Below, piece after piece: positions 1 through 11,929 of a stretch of DNA of 64,000 bases (its first letter is position 1; each line of letters opens with the position of its first letter). Below the pieces are notes generated by a model. That model was given only the letters and a program-made list of their open reading frames with translations. It did no database searches and was not told the origin of the DNA. The translations under genes and the position numbers were made by a program. Source of the DNA: Corylus avellana (taxonomy: Eukaryota > Streptophyta > Magnoliopsida > Fagales > Betulaceae); NCBI RefSeq assembly GCF_901000735.1, contig NC_081547.1, forward strand, positions 4,092,001 through 4,156,000. Direction: 5' to 3'.

Positions 1-892
1 ACGTGTTTAGTAAAAAAAACTTGAAAGCGCTTTTAAATGTCCAAAAAGCCTAAAAATTGTCAAAACACACTTTTAGCAACAACTTAAAAATATAGCCCTT
101 TTTTTTTCTTTTTTTTTATTTATTTATTTTTTTTACTTAAAATCTCTATTTTTCAAATACAATCCAAAATATGCTCTTAAAACTCAGAACTATCTTTATA
201 AACCACAAACTCTATGTGATGGCTATACTCCTCATTTCCTAATATAAGACGGGAGTGTTACAGAGGAGAGAGGGAATATCTCTTCCACAATGACCTTGAC
301 GAGGCCATTGGTGCCAATATCTCCTAATGTCACAAATAATGCTATTAATTACAATTTTATTTACTACTGTCAAACCATAAGTGGTATTGCTTGTGTTTTT
401 CAATGAATATTCTTATACGCATTAACAACCAACGAAACCAATCTTACTTGCTCTAATAGAATAATGCTATAAATTACTCTTATGTCTTTTTTGTGTCACT
501 CTAAAAATGATGTAGCTTCTAAAATCATCACTGAGCTTATGATTGATCATTATTGAATTTTAATTAAATTGTGATTTTAAAAGACACCTCATTCCTGAAG
601 TGACACAAGAAGAACTTCTAGAATTACTCGCACTACTACCAATGTTGATGAATTGTAGGCTACTAATCCAGAACACACATATTCCACATTCTAATTAGTC
701 TCAAATTTTGCACACATTTTTGTGTTATGCACAAGCCCCAGCCTTTTTCAAATGTTGAAAACGTTATTCCATTGTTACAATGTGTAGTGAAATGCAGTGA
801 GATATATGAAGGAACATCGTTTCAAGCTGAGAAAGATTATTACAAATTTCATGTCATGCATAGCATCAGCTCCTCCTCCTCAAATGATGATA

Positions 893-910
893 TCATGGGA
901 TGTAAAACAT
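893..910 (-). pseudogene. Fossil 3' end of a PCNA-like exon 4
   Basis: On the minus strand these 18 bases read MFYIP plus stop. This is the terminal peptide of copies C and D, not of copy A, whose own end is at 1483. The bases around it (a run of TCC followed by an AAATGATGATATCA motif) also match the 3' flank of copy C at 10050-10080. It is read as the remnant of an older C/D-type copy. The equivalent spot in the next unit (near 5611-5631) is further eroded. Confidence 0.55.
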
Positions 911-1142
911 GATAATTGATGAAAGAAATAAAAAACTATTTAGTGAAATATATTCGACCAATTTAGAGAAACCATCTATTATGCCCTCCCCCTTGGTGCT
1001 TAGGCTTGAGTGAGCCTCAATCCAAGCTTAAAGCCTCTTTGATTCTTATATGAGTTGAACCCTCATTTGCACCCCAAGTCATGTGAGCTTTTTTTTATGA
1101 GAAAATACATATTATTCATTTTAAAATTTAGTTTGTAACTAA

Positions 1143-1330
1143 AACTTTTATAATTATCAAATTTCAAGTCTAAAATCAACATCTCTAGCTAATAACTATT
1201 CTTGTAACCCTTTCCCCATTTTATTTATTAAAAAAAAAACTTTTACAATTATCAAATTTCAAGTCTAAAATCAACATCTCTAGCTAATAACTATTCTTGT
1301 AACCCTTTCCCCATTTTATTTATTAAAAAT
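1143..1330. repeat. 95-bp tandem duplication
   Basis: Two nearly identical head-to-tail copies start at about 1143 and 1238. The second unit has a single copy at about 5878-5970, so this duplication came after the unit duplication. Confidence 0.75.
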
Positions 1331-1482
1331 AAAAAAAAATAAAAAAAAACCACTTATATTATGTTACATCATGAATTAAATTTCAAGTACTCTGTATTGC
1401 ATTACTCGCTCCTAGCAATATTATTCAGATACAATGAGAGATAAGAAGGAACATTGTTTTTTGTTGTTCTATAAAATGATGA

Positions 1483-3798
1483 TTATATGAAGTAAAACAT
1501 GATGTTACCCATTGCTCCAACAAGGAAATTTAATTGGAGATGAGCAATCGAATCATCAGAATGGAGTATCCAGACCCTGTTTGATAGAAGTGACGCATTC
1601 ATCAAAGGTTTGATGTGCTTGATCTTAAAGCTCAATTGAACAGGACGATCCCCAGCAGAACCCCCAATTATACATTCTGAAAGCTGTAGACAGACAACAC
1701 CAAGGGCAAAGTAAGTGTTTGATACAAGTATCCTCTTCTATCAATCACAGCATGCAAAGATCATCATATATACAGAGGGATAATTAGACCTTCGTGAAGA
1801 AAATGTACCATATATAGTATATAGTATTAACAGATTCTTGAACTTCACTTGTTTATCAGTTAAGAATCAAAAGTGAAAGCAAAAACTGGTAGGGAAGGAG
1901 GAATTTGATTCATGGTGCTCGGCATACCTCTTTCTTAAGGACAATTTCCGCATTCATTGCAGAGAACTTCACTTGTTTATCCGTTATAGCTATAAAAACT
2001 GAGGCGACAAGAATGTGTTAGTCAAATGAAACATGCAAATCTTAATATCTAAAAGCGGGACAAAATGAACTTTTGCAAGCAACAAGAAGCCTCTGAGATG
2101 TCTAACATGATTTAAGAATTGTCTTTTAAGAGTTAGATCATTCACTCACGGTACAGTAAGCTACAAGCCAATGAAATATTAGTTGTGAGTCGCAAGGTGA
2201 ATTATATCCATCTTTAGGGATGTTCTGTAGTATATAACTAATTCTTATCATGTATCAAGAAATACTGTTCTGATTTCAAGCGTCCCCCATGAGTTAAATG
2301 CAATCTTAATTTGTGTATATAAGTTTTTTGACATTTTTTTCGATGTAAGCCGACTTTTAAAGGTACTTTCTCTATCCAAAATTTGTATCATTTGATATCA
2401 TAGCCAACCAACCATGTCTTTATAACCACTCACTCTATGTAGGCTACTTATTTTTCTTAGACATGACCAGAATGTTAATTTGTAATAACTTAAGAAAAAC
2501 GCTAGCCACATATGCGCTATTACCTTAAAAAAACTAGCTAATTTAAAACTTCATAAAATCACTTATAGAGCCTAATTTCATCTAATAAGTAAATAGTGTG
2601 AAACTTAGCACTCATAAGCATTTCTTATAAACCACTCATAATTTTTTATGAGGGCAATGAGACTTGTTTCCAAAACACCAAGAGTGTGCAAGAGACTTAT
2701 GAGGAAGGGTAAATGAGAACCTCAAAGAAACAGAACATAAAAATGGTGAACAAAACAACATTTGCTTCTGAATTTCTGCCATTTATAATTGTTTATAAGA
2801 GTAATACTAACATCGGTAGATGAAAAACCACTTAAAATACACAACGTTACTGGTGTGAAATGAGTTTGAAGAGTAGCATTACTCGTCTATAAAAAATCTC
2901 CCGGTATAGTTAAAATACACAATTAAACTGCTTTACCCAATTCTTTTAACATCCCCAAAAAAAAAGAGAAAAATTAAACTGGATCATCCAACTGAAATTT
3001 GAATGGAAAATGCCAAAAAGAGGAGTACCTTGGTGCCCAAAGAAAGACAGATGCTTGAGAATACACCTAAACTCCTCTGAAGGTATCGCAGCAACCATAT
3101 TGTATTCTGTTTTTGACTCATCCGGTAGAACTTCATCGGGGTCCATTTCAATCAATTCAAGTTCACGGTAGCGCTCTTTGAGAGTTCCTGATCCAATTCA
3201 CAATTAGACAAGTTTAAGCCAATGAGAATTAACCCAGAGCTAGCAATTGTTCAAATGATCAATCTGTCATGTCCAAGATCGAAAGAAAATTCAAGAAATA
3301 ACAAGAAACAATCACAAAAGATTTTGCTCAAGAAATCTACACGAGCTGGGTGAAAAAGTTCCAAGAAATGTTTTCTAAGTGCCAAATGCCAAGAAATAAA
3401 TTGAGTGAGAGGTACTTACTGCGATTCTTAAACACAAATTGGAGCACGGGGCCCCCAATCTCATTATTAATGGTGGCCGAACCGTAGTTCTCGTCATCCA
3501 CGATGGACAGGCCATAATTAATGGTGGCCGTGCAGTACTCCTCGTCATCCACAATGGACAGGTTCTGGTACAAGTCATGGAGGTTGACCCAACTGATCCC
3601 TTCGGTATCGCAGAAAAAGGGCTTGAATCCTAATGATCGGAATTTCAGAACCCCCATGATGCTGTCAGTTTTCAGGGCTATCAGCTCTATCCCTTCCGAT
3701 GAGCACTTGATAATGGCTTTCCCATCAATCTCAGTGAGCGGCGCCAAGGCCTTCCGAAGAGACAGAATCAAACCTTGGTTTGCCGTGATCTCTAGCAT
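1483..3798 (-). CDS. PCNA-like sliding clamp, copy A
   Basis: Divergent homologue of proliferating cell nuclear antigen, the trimeric ring that holds polymerases on DNA. Exons (minus): 3798-3420, 3187-3029, 1998-1928, 1683-1483; 269 codons before the stop, against about 264 for plant PCNA. An acceptor 9 bases further in (exon 3 starting at 1989) would also stay in frame, giving 266. Family matches: MLE start; CSSEGIELIAL and LKFRSLGF in the first domain; a TEYN..IPSEEFRCILKHLS block like the second-domain start of PCNA; ITDKQVKFSA in exon 3; a NIMFY end. Odd features: residues 80-96 are repeated as 97-113; D replaces the K164 equivalent; the protein stops before the usual APKIE tail. Intron 2 is about 1 kb. 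I infer a working frame; whether it forms rings is unknown. Confidence 0.82.
3460..3561 (-). repeat. 51-bp internal coding duplication in copy A
   Basis: Two head-to-tail 51-bp units (3561-3511 and 3510-3460) encode LSIVDDEEYCTATINYG followed by LSIVDDENYGSATINNE. In PCNA this place corresponds to the strand region around residues 78-95, near the subunit interface. The same duplication is in copy B but not in C or D. Confidence 0.85.
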
Positions 3799-3818
3799 CG
3801 TGGAGAGAGAGAAACGGG

Positions 3819-3830
3819 TTGGCGGGAAAG
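3819..3830 (-). promoter_or_regulatory. E2F-type site, copy A
   Basis: Gene-strand sequence CTTTCCCGCCAA matches the E2F/DP consensus. It lies 20 bases upstream of the ATG. A conserved block, GGTTAACCCG, follows at 3867-3876. Known PCNA promoters are E2F targets, so this fits S-phase expression (inference). Confidence 0.75.
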
Positions 3831-3899
3831 CTATGGAGCTCTCGGGATTTCAATTGATTAAAAGTTGGTTAACCCGACGGTTATTAACTGGTTTTTGGT

Positions 3900-4770
3900 T
3901 TATTACACTCTAGAAAAAGTTAATAGCTCGTCTGCCCATATATATATATATATACCACGCTAAAAGCCTAAAACGACATCATTTGACCAACTGTGTCACT
4001 CCAGATTTTAACTCCATAAGATAAAGAAATTTTGGTTTTTGAAAATAAGAGAAATCTATGATATTTTATGGTTAGAAACTTAGAATGTTAGTTTTCGGAA
4101 AATATTATTTTAAAGCTTTTAACTTTTAATATCAAGGATCTTTGGTTGAATTATGGTATTATTTTTTTTAAAAAAAAATGGATCAAATAACTTATTTTAG
4201 GCTTAAAAGTGTTAAGGGATTTTTGTTGGACTACGGAAAAAAATTTGGAAGCTAATTTTAGATTGTAGATGAGATAATAAATAAATATGTGGTAATAAGT
4301 ATAGAAAGAAAAAAAATAAAAAAAATGCATAACAAAATGAAATAAGAAAGAGGGGAGCGGGGTGCATCTCGGTTGAGTGACCTCAAATTCGATGGGTTTC
4401 TAGATAGTTGCTCAAGCGGGCTTATGGAAACTTTCCCACCAAATGTGCACAAACACACACGCATAGAGAGGAGGAGGGCTTCTGCTGGCCACTACACAAT
4501 TGTTTTCAACTTCTCGGTTCCATCCATGGCGATTGCGTACGGTTGTCATCCTAAGAGGGGCAGGGAGATGTAACAACTAGAGAAAAAGTGCTAGGCTTAT
4601 ATGCGATATCATTCCAAAATGACTAATCAATTTGAAATTTTCTAACAATTTTTTATAAAGCTCAAATTTACCCAGTAACTAGGCAATTTGGGACTTATGA
4701 TCTATTTGGATGTGCGTTTGAGGTCTTAAAAGTGCGTTTAACACTCAAAAAGTTCGTTTAAAGAAAAAAA
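3900..4770. repeat. Spacer between copies A and B
   Basis: Array spacer without a convincing gene. It includes a (TA)n stretch at about 3938-3953 and a block at about 4340-4573 that recurs at 8930-9178 and 12100-12344. Short frames exist on both strands of that block but they are not conserved between copies. Confidence 0.6.
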
Positions 4771-6106
4771 AAAACGTATTTGGTAAAAAAATTGGAAGTG
4801 CTTTTAAAGGTCCAAAAAGCCTAAAAATGGTCAAAATACACTTTTGGCAAAAACTTATAATTAGAGCATTTTTTTACTTAAAAATCTCTACTTTTCATAC
4901 ACAATTCGATACATGCTCTTAACACTCATATCTATCTTTATTAACCACAAACTTTATGTGATGGAGATACTCCTCATTTCCCAATATAGGACGGGAGTAT
5001 TACAGAGGAGGGATGGAATATCTCCTCCGCAATGACCTTGACGAGGCCATTGGTGCCAATATCTCCTAATGTCTCAAATAATGCTACAAATTACAATTTT
5101 ATCTTACTACTGTCAAACCCTAAGTGGTATTGCTTGAGTTTCTTAATGAATATTCTTATAAGCATTAACAACCAACGAAACCAATCTTAGTTGCTTTAAT
5201 AGAGTAATGTTAGAAATCACTCTTATGTCCCTTTTGTGTCACTCCAAAAATGATGTGGCTTCTAAAATCATCATTGAGCTTATGATTGATCATTATTGAA
5301 TTTTGATCAAACTGTAATTTTAAAAGCTACCTCATTACTGGAGTGACACAAGAAGGACTTATAAAATTACTCACACTAATACCAATGTTGACCGGTTGTA
5401 GGCTACTAAACCAAAACACACATATTCCACATTCTAATTAGTCTCAAATTTTTCACACATTTTTGTGTTATGCACAAGCCCCAGCCTTATTCAAATGTTA
5501 TTCCATTGTTACAATGTGTAGTGAAATGCAGTGAGATATAAGAAGGAACATCGTTTCAAGCGGAGAAAGATTATTACAAATTTCATGTCATGCATAGCAT
5601 CAGCTCCTCCTCCTCAAATGATGTAAAACATGATAATTGATGAAAGAAATAAAAAAACTATTTAGTGAAATATATTCGACCAATTTAGAGAAACCATCGA
5701 TCTATTATGCCCTCCCCCTTGGTGCTTAGGCTCGAGTAAGCCTCAATCCAAGCTTAAAGCCTCTTTGATTCTTATAAAAGTTGAACTATCACTTGCACCC
5801 TAAGTCATGTGAGTTTTTTTTTTTTTTTTAATGGGAAAATACATATTATTCATTTTAAAATTTGGTTTGTAACTAAAACTTTTGCCATTATCAAATTTCA
5901 AGTCTAAAATCAACATCTCTAGCTAATAACTATTCTTGTAACCCTTTCCCCATTTTATTTATTAAAAAAAAAATCCATTATATTATGTTACATCACGAAT
6001 TAAATTTCAAGTATTTTGTATAGCATTACTCGCTCCAAGCAATATTATTCAGATATAGTGAGAGATAAGAAGAAACATTGTTTTTTGTTGTTCTATAAAA
6101 TGATGA
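4771..6106. repeat. Spacer downstream of copy B
   Basis: Homologous to 1-1482, with small gaps. No gene is seen. It holds a single copy of the 95-bp segment that is doubled in the first unit. Confidence 0.7.
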
Positions 6107-8411
6107 TTATATGAAGTAAAACATGATGTTACCCAGTGCTCCAACAGGAAAATTTAATTGGAGAAGCGTAAACGACTCATCAGAATGGAGTATCCAGACT
6201 CTGTTTGATAGAAGTGACGCATTTATTAAGGGTCTAATGTGCTCCATCTCAAAGCTCAATTGAACAGTAAGATCCTCAGCATAACCCCCAATTATGCATT
6301 CTGAAAGCTGTAGACAGACAACACCAAGGGCAAGGTAAGTGTTTGATACAAGTATCCTCTTCTATCAATCACAGCATGCAAAGATCATCATATATACAGA
6401 GGGATAATTAGACCTTCGTGAAGAAAATGTGCCATATATAGTATTAACAGATTCTTGAACGTCACTTGTTTATCAGTGAAGAATCAAAAGTGAAAGCAAA
6501 AACTGGCAGGGAAGTGAGGGTGGGGAAGGAGGAATTTGATTAATGGTTTTCGGCATACCTCTTTCTTAAGGACAATTTCCGCATTCAATGCAGAGAACGT
6601 CACTTGTTTATCCGTTATAGCTATAAAAACTGAGGCGACAAGAATGTGTTAGTCAAATGAAACATGCAAATCTTAATATCTAAAAGCGGGACAAAATGAA
6701 CTTTTGCAAGCAACAAGAAGCCTCTGAGATGTCTAACATGATTTAAGAATTGTCTTTTAAGAGTTAGATCATTCACTCACGGTACAGTAAGCTACAAGCC
6801 AATGAAATATTAGTTCTGAGTAGCAAGGTGAATTATATCCATCTTTAGGGATGTTCTGTAGTATATAACTAATTCTTATCATGTATCAAGAAATACTGTT
6901 CTGATTTCAAGCATCCCCATGAGTTAAATGCAATCTTAATTTGTGTATATAAGTTTTTTGACACTTTTTCGATGTAAGCCGACTTTTAAAGGTACTTTTT
7001 CTACTCAAAATTTGTATCATTTGATATCATAGCCAATAAGCCATATCTTTATAACCACACACTCTAGGTGCGCTATTCATCTTTCCTATACATGACTAGA
7101 ATGTTAATTTGTAATGACTTAAGAAAAACGCTAGTTACATTTATGCTATTACCTTAAAAAGACTAGCTAATTTAAAACTTCCATAGAATCACTTATAGAG
7201 CCCAATTTCATCTAATAAGTAAATAATGTGAAACTTAGCACCCATAAGCATTTCTTATAAACCACCTTTTTTTTTTTTTGTGCAGGCTATGAGACTTGTT
7301 TCCGAAACACCAAGTGTGTGCAAGAGACTTATGAGGAAGTGTAAATGAGAACTTCAAAGAAACATAACATAAAAGTGGAGAACAAAACAACAGTTGCTTC
7401 TAAATTTCTGTCATTTATGACTGTTTATGAGAGTAATACTAATATCAGTAGTTGAAAAGCCACTTAAAATACACAACGTTACGGGTGTGAAATGGATTTG
7501 AAGAGTAGCATTACTCGTCTATAAAGAATCTCTCAGTATAGTTAAAATACACAATTAAACTGCTTTACCCAATTCTTTTAACATCCCCAAAAAAAAAAAG
7601 AGAAAAATTAAACTGGATCATCCAACTGAAATTTGAATGGAAAATGCCAAAAAGATGAGTACCTTGGGGCCCAAAGAAAGACAGATGCTTGAGAATGCAC
7701 CTAAACTCCTCTGAAGGTATCGCAGCAACCAGATTGTATTCTGTTTTTGACTCATCCGGTACAATTTCATCAGGGTCCATTTCAGTCAATTCAATTCGAC
7801 AGAAGAGCTTATTGAGAGTTCCTGATCCAATTCACAATTAGACAAGTTTAAGCCAATGAGAATTAACCCAGAGCTAGCAATTGTTCAAATGATCAATCTG
7901 TCATGTCCAAGATCGAAGCGGCCTTCAAAGAAAATTCAAGAAATAACAAGAAACAACCACAAAAGATTTTGCTCAAGAAATCTACACGAGCTGGGAGAAA
8001 AATTTCCAAGAAATTGAGTGAGAGGTACTTACTGCAATTCTTAAACACAAATTGGAGCTCGGGGTCCCCAATCTCATAATTAATGGTGGCCGAGCCGTAC
8101 TCCTCGTCATCCACGTTGGACAGGCCATAATTTGTGGTGGCCGTGCAGTACTCCTCGTCATCCACGATGGACAGGGTCTGGTACAAGTCATAGAGGTTGA
8201 CCCAACTGATCCATTCGGTATCGCAGACGAAGCGCTGGAAGTCTAATGATCGGAATTTCAGAACCCCCATGATGCTGTCAGTTTTCAGTGCCATCAGCTC
8301 TATCCCTTCCGATGAGCACTTGATAATGGCTTTCACAGAAATGTCAGTGAGCGGCGCCAAGGCCTTCCGAAGAGACAGAATCAAACCTTGGTTTGCCGTG
8401 ATCTCTAGCAT
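6107..8411 (-). CDS. PCNA-like sliding clamp, copy B
   Basis: Nearest paralogue of copy A. Exons (minus): 8411-8033, 7821-7663, 6629-6559, 6307-6107; exon lengths 379, 159, 71 and 201 are the same as in copy A, giving 269 codons. Splice junctions are in the same places and phases. It keeps the 17-residue duplication (second unit LSNVDDEEYGSATINYE), the IPSEEFRCILKHLSFFG block and the NIMFYFI end. At the K164 position it has D, and the later conserved lysine of VKF is T (QVTFSA). Intron 2 is about 1 kb, as in A. The intact frame despite many substitutions suggests selection, but this was not measured. Confidence 0.82.
8073..8174 (-). repeat. 51-bp internal coding duplication in copy B
   Basis: Units at 8174-8124 and 8123-8073, at the same residues (80-96 and 97-113) as in copy A. 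The duplication therefore came before the A/B split. Confidence 0.85.
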
Positions 8412-8431
8412 CGTGGAGAGAGAGAAACGGG

Positions 8432-8443
8432 TTGGCGGGAAAG
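8432..8443 (-). promoter_or_regulatory. E2F-type site, copy B
   Basis: Same CTTTCCCGCCAA motif, 20 bases upstream of the ATG, followed by the GGTTAACCCGG block at 8480-8490. Confidence 0.75.
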
Positions 8444-8529
8444 CTATGGAGCTCTCGAGATTTCAATTGATTAAAAGTTGGTTAACCCGGCGGTTATTAA
8501 CTGGTTTTTGCTTTATTACACTCTAGAAA

Positions 8530-10077
8530 AAAGTTAATAGCTCGTCTGCCCATATCCATATATATATATATATATATACCACGCTAAAACAACATCATTT
8601 GACAAACTGTGTCACTCCAGATTTTAACTCCATAACATCAAGAAATTTTGGATTTTGAAAATAAGAGAAATCTATGATATTTTATGGTTAGAATGTTAAT
8701 TTTCAGAAAATATTATTTTAAAGCTTTTAACTTCTAATATCAAGGATCTTTGGTTGAATTATGGCATTATTTATTTATTTTTTTATTTTTTTAAAAAATT
8801 GATCAAATAATTTATTTTAGGCTTAAAAGTGTTAAGGGATTTTGTTTGGACTACGTAAAAAAATTTGTAAGCTAATTTTAGATTGTAGATGAGATAATAA
8901 ATAAATATGTGGTAAAAAAAAAAAGCATAACAAAATGAAATAAGAAAGAGGGGAGCGGAGTACATCTTGGTTGAGTGACCTAAAATTCGATGGGTTTCTC
9001 GACAGTGTTCAAGCGGGCCTATGGAAACTTTCCCACCAAATGTGCACACACACTGACACACACATAGAAAGGAATGGAGGGCCGCTGCTGACCATCACAC
9101 AATTGTCTTCAACTTCTCGGTTCCGTCCATGGCGATTGTGTATGGTTGTCATCCTAAGAGGGGGAGGGAGATGTAACGCCTCAAGAAAAGGCGCTAGACT
9201 TATATGCGCTATAATTCTAAAATGACTAATCAATTTGAACATTTCTTAGAATTTTTTATAAAGTTCAGTTTGAGACTGAGCTTTATAGGCAATTTGGGGC
9301 TTAGGGTCTGTTTGAGTTTACGTTTAAAGGCTTAAAAATGCGTTTAACACTCAAAAAGTTTGTTTGAATAAAAAAACATTTTTTTACTTAAAAGCTTTAT
9401 TTTTCAAACACAATCCAAAAGATGCTCTTTAAGACTTTAACACTCATAACTATCTTTATAAATAGCAAACTATATGTGATTAAGATGCTCCTCATTTCAC
9501 ACATATGGGATCAGAGTGTTACAGAGGCTCCGCAATGACCTGACGAGGCCATTGGTGCTAATATCTCCTAATGTCTAAGTAATATTATAAATTACACTTT
9601 TACCTTACTACTAACCAATCATAAGTGGTATTGCTTGTGTTTTTTAATGAATATTCTTATAAGCATTAACAACCAACAAAATCAATCTTAGTTGCTTTAA
9701 TAGAGTAATACTAAAAGTCACTTTTATGTTCCATTTGTGTCACTCTACAAATAATATGGCTTCTAAAATCACCATTGAGCTTATGATTGATCGTTATTAA
9801 ATTTTGATCAAGTTGTAATTTTAAAAGCCACCTCATTACTAGAGTAACATAAGAAGGACTTATAGAATTACTTGCTCTAATACCAATGTTGACCGGTTGT
9901 AAGCTACTAAACCAGAACACACATTTTTTGTGTTCTACACAAGCCGCAGCCTTTTTCAAATGTTGAAAACGTTACTTACTCCATTGTTACAATGAAATAC
10001 AGTGAGATATAAGAAGGAACATAATTTCATGTCATGCATGATGCATAGCATCATCTCCTCCTCCTCAAATGATGATA
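8530..10077. repeat. Spacer between copies B and C
   Basis: Array spacer. It has a (TA)n run near 8550-8577, the recurring block at 8930-9178, and a shortened version of the downstream-flank sequence from about 9300. No gene is seen. Confidence 0.6.
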
Positions 10078-11352
10078 TCATGGGATGTAAAACATTAAGT
10101 TACCAGCTGCTCCGACAGGGATATTAAATTGGTGAAGTGCCATCAGATCATCACAATGGAGTATCCAGACCGTGTTTGATAGATATGACGCAAGCATGAA
10201 GGGTCCGGCGTAATCGGTGTCCATGATCACCTGAACTGGATAATCCTCAACAGAAGTTGCCCCAATTATACACTCCGAAAACTGCTGACAACACCAAGTG
10301 CAAAGTAATTCGTTAAAGTGAAAGCAAGAAACAGAGAATTTGATCAATGGGTGCTCGGCCTTACCTCTTTCCGAAGGGTAACCCGTACATGCAATACCGA
10401 GAACACCACTTGTGTTTCTGTTATAGTTATAGTAACTGCAGCCACAACCATGTGTTAGTCAAATCAAACATGCAAAATTATGAAAGAAACAGAGTCTAAA
10501 ACAGAGGATCAAAATGAAGAACTAAACTTTTTCTGCCATGTATAAAGATTCCCTCACCACTGAAAAACTAAACTGCATACCCAATTATTTGAATGGAAAA
10601 TGCCAAAAAGATGAGTACCTTCGTCCCCAACATCAAACAGAAGCCTGAGAATGTATCTAAACTCCCATGAAGGTACGGCAGCAAACACACAGTATTCTCT
10701 TTGTGACTCATTCCTGTATCCTTCTTCAGCGGCAGGATCATCAGGTAATTGCAAACCAATTCCATGTGGATGATAGGTGTCAATTACTGATTCAATTCAC
10801 AATTAGACAATTATTACTCAAGAAAAACATACGTTTCAGTGGAAATTGAGCATACAAGATGTACAGAAGCTGGCAGAAAAAAAAAAAGTTCAAGAAATGT
10901 TTTTCTAAGTGCATAGTTTTTACAAGAGATCCGATTTCCTAGATTATTAAGTGCCAAGAAAGAGAATTTAGAAAGGAAAAACCGCAAGAAATTGAGTGAG
11001 AGATACGTCTTGAATTTATGAAGGTAATTTCGGTCCTCTGTTCGCAGTCTGGGGCTTGAAAGCAGATGAATTCCTCCCCCAAGTGGTCATATAAAGGATT
11101 TTGTGCAAGCATGCTCAGGATCTCGAATAAGCAATTGAGATCGACACCAGTGACCGCTTCGAAGTCGGAGGCAAAGTGTATGAAGTCTAGTGATCGGAAA
11201 CTCAGAACCGCAAAGAAATCGTAGTCGTCAGTGATCCGTGCTATCAGCTTTATCCATTCCAATGAGGCCACGACAGTGCCGTTATCAGCAATCCAAGTGA
11301 GCGGCTCCACGGCCCTCCGAAGCAAAACTTGGTCTACCACGAACTCTAGCAT
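10078..11352 (-). CDS. PCNA-like sliding clamp, copy C
   Basis: Exons (minus): 11352-11007, 10786-10619, 10435-10365, 10281-10078 (346, 168, 71, 204 bases); 262 codons, close to plant PCNA length. There is no internal duplication. Matches to the family include FFAVLSFRSLDFIHF, VPSWEFRYILRLL, and VTITITETQVVFS, which lines up with the VVIS..KEGVKFS strand of PCNA. E replaces the K164 equivalent, and the protein ends NLMFYIP without a PKIE tail. The exon 1 donor used by the other copies has lost its T; a GTATCT donor four bases further on restores the same phase. Introns are short (83-220 bases). The segment equivalent to the interdomain connector is longer and unlike PCNA. Confidence 0.78.
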
Positions 11353-11386
11353 GGTGGAGAGAGAGAGAGAGAGAGAGAGAAAAGGG

Positions 11387-11398
11387 TTGGCGGGAAAG
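11387..11398 (-). promoter_or_regulatory. E2F-type site, copy C
   Basis: Same motif as in A and B, 34 bases upstream of the ATG. The greater distance comes from a (GA)n run at about 11355-11381. A GTTAACCTGG block sits at 11447-11456. Confidence 0.75.
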
Positions 11399-11671
11399 CT
11401 ATGGAGCTCAACGGGATTTCAGTTTCAATATTATGTTAAAAAGTCAGTTAACCTGGGGGTTTACGGATTGGGTTTCTGTTATGGTTTTTGGTTTATCATT
11501 ATAATTTGTGCTGTTAATATCTAAAAAGGAAAAAAATTAAAATTATTCCTTGGAATTTTTTTTTAAAAATGATTTCAGTTTATTTATCACAAATTTAATA
11601 ATAATTTTAAAAGTCATATCAATTTTGAGGACATGTTTATTGAGGATTCAATGATAATGATTGGAATTGCA

Positions 11672-11836
11672 CAACCGATCCCTTCGGTATTGCAGACGAA
11701 TTGCTGGAAGTCTAATGATCGGAATTGCAGAACCCCCATGAGAATGCTGTCGGTGTTCAGGAGGCTATCAACTCTATCCCTTTCGATGAGTAGTTGAAAG
11801 AGGCTTCCTCAGCAATCTCAATGAGCGGCGCTGAGA
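11672..11836 (-). pseudogene. Relic of a fifth PCNA-like exon 1
   Basis: About 165 bases align with the middle of exon 1 of copies A and B (the segment encoding the RSLDF..DTE region and the CSSEGIEL region), with small indels. The first 20 or so codons including the ATG are deleted, yet the E2F motif and the GTTAACC block upstream remain (11849-11860 and about 11889-11900). No exons 2-4 accompany it. It is a broken A/B-type copy between C and D. Confidence 0.8.
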
Positions 11837-11848
11837 AAGAGAAACGGG

Positions 11849-11860
11849 TTGGCGGGAAAG
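11849..11860 (-). promoter_or_regulatory. Orphan E2F-type site of the relic copy
   Basis: Same motif as the four intact copies, now next to a coding relic without a start codon. Confidence 0.65.
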
Positions 11861-11929
11861 CTCTCGAGATTTCAATTGATTAAAAGTTGGTTAACCCGGT
11901 GGTTATTAACTGGTTTTTGGTTTATTACA

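Larger units (their letters stand above)
1..1482. repeat. Spacer downstream of PCNA-like copy A
   Basis: No gene is seen. The stretch is array spacer, homologous to 4770-6106. It contains a fossil of a clamp exon end at 893-910 and a 95-bp direct duplication at 1143-1330, both listed separately. Confidence 0.7.

Noticed and set aside
3460..3561. CRISPR-like short repeats
   Set aside because: Only two adjoining 51-bp coding units without spacers; it is an exon-internal duplication in a plant genome.
3439..3913. Plus-strand open frames opposite PCNA-like exon 1 (also at 8052-8526 and 11231-11524)
   Set aside because: They are antisense to conserved clamp exons and have no recognisable content; the minus-strand exons explain the region.
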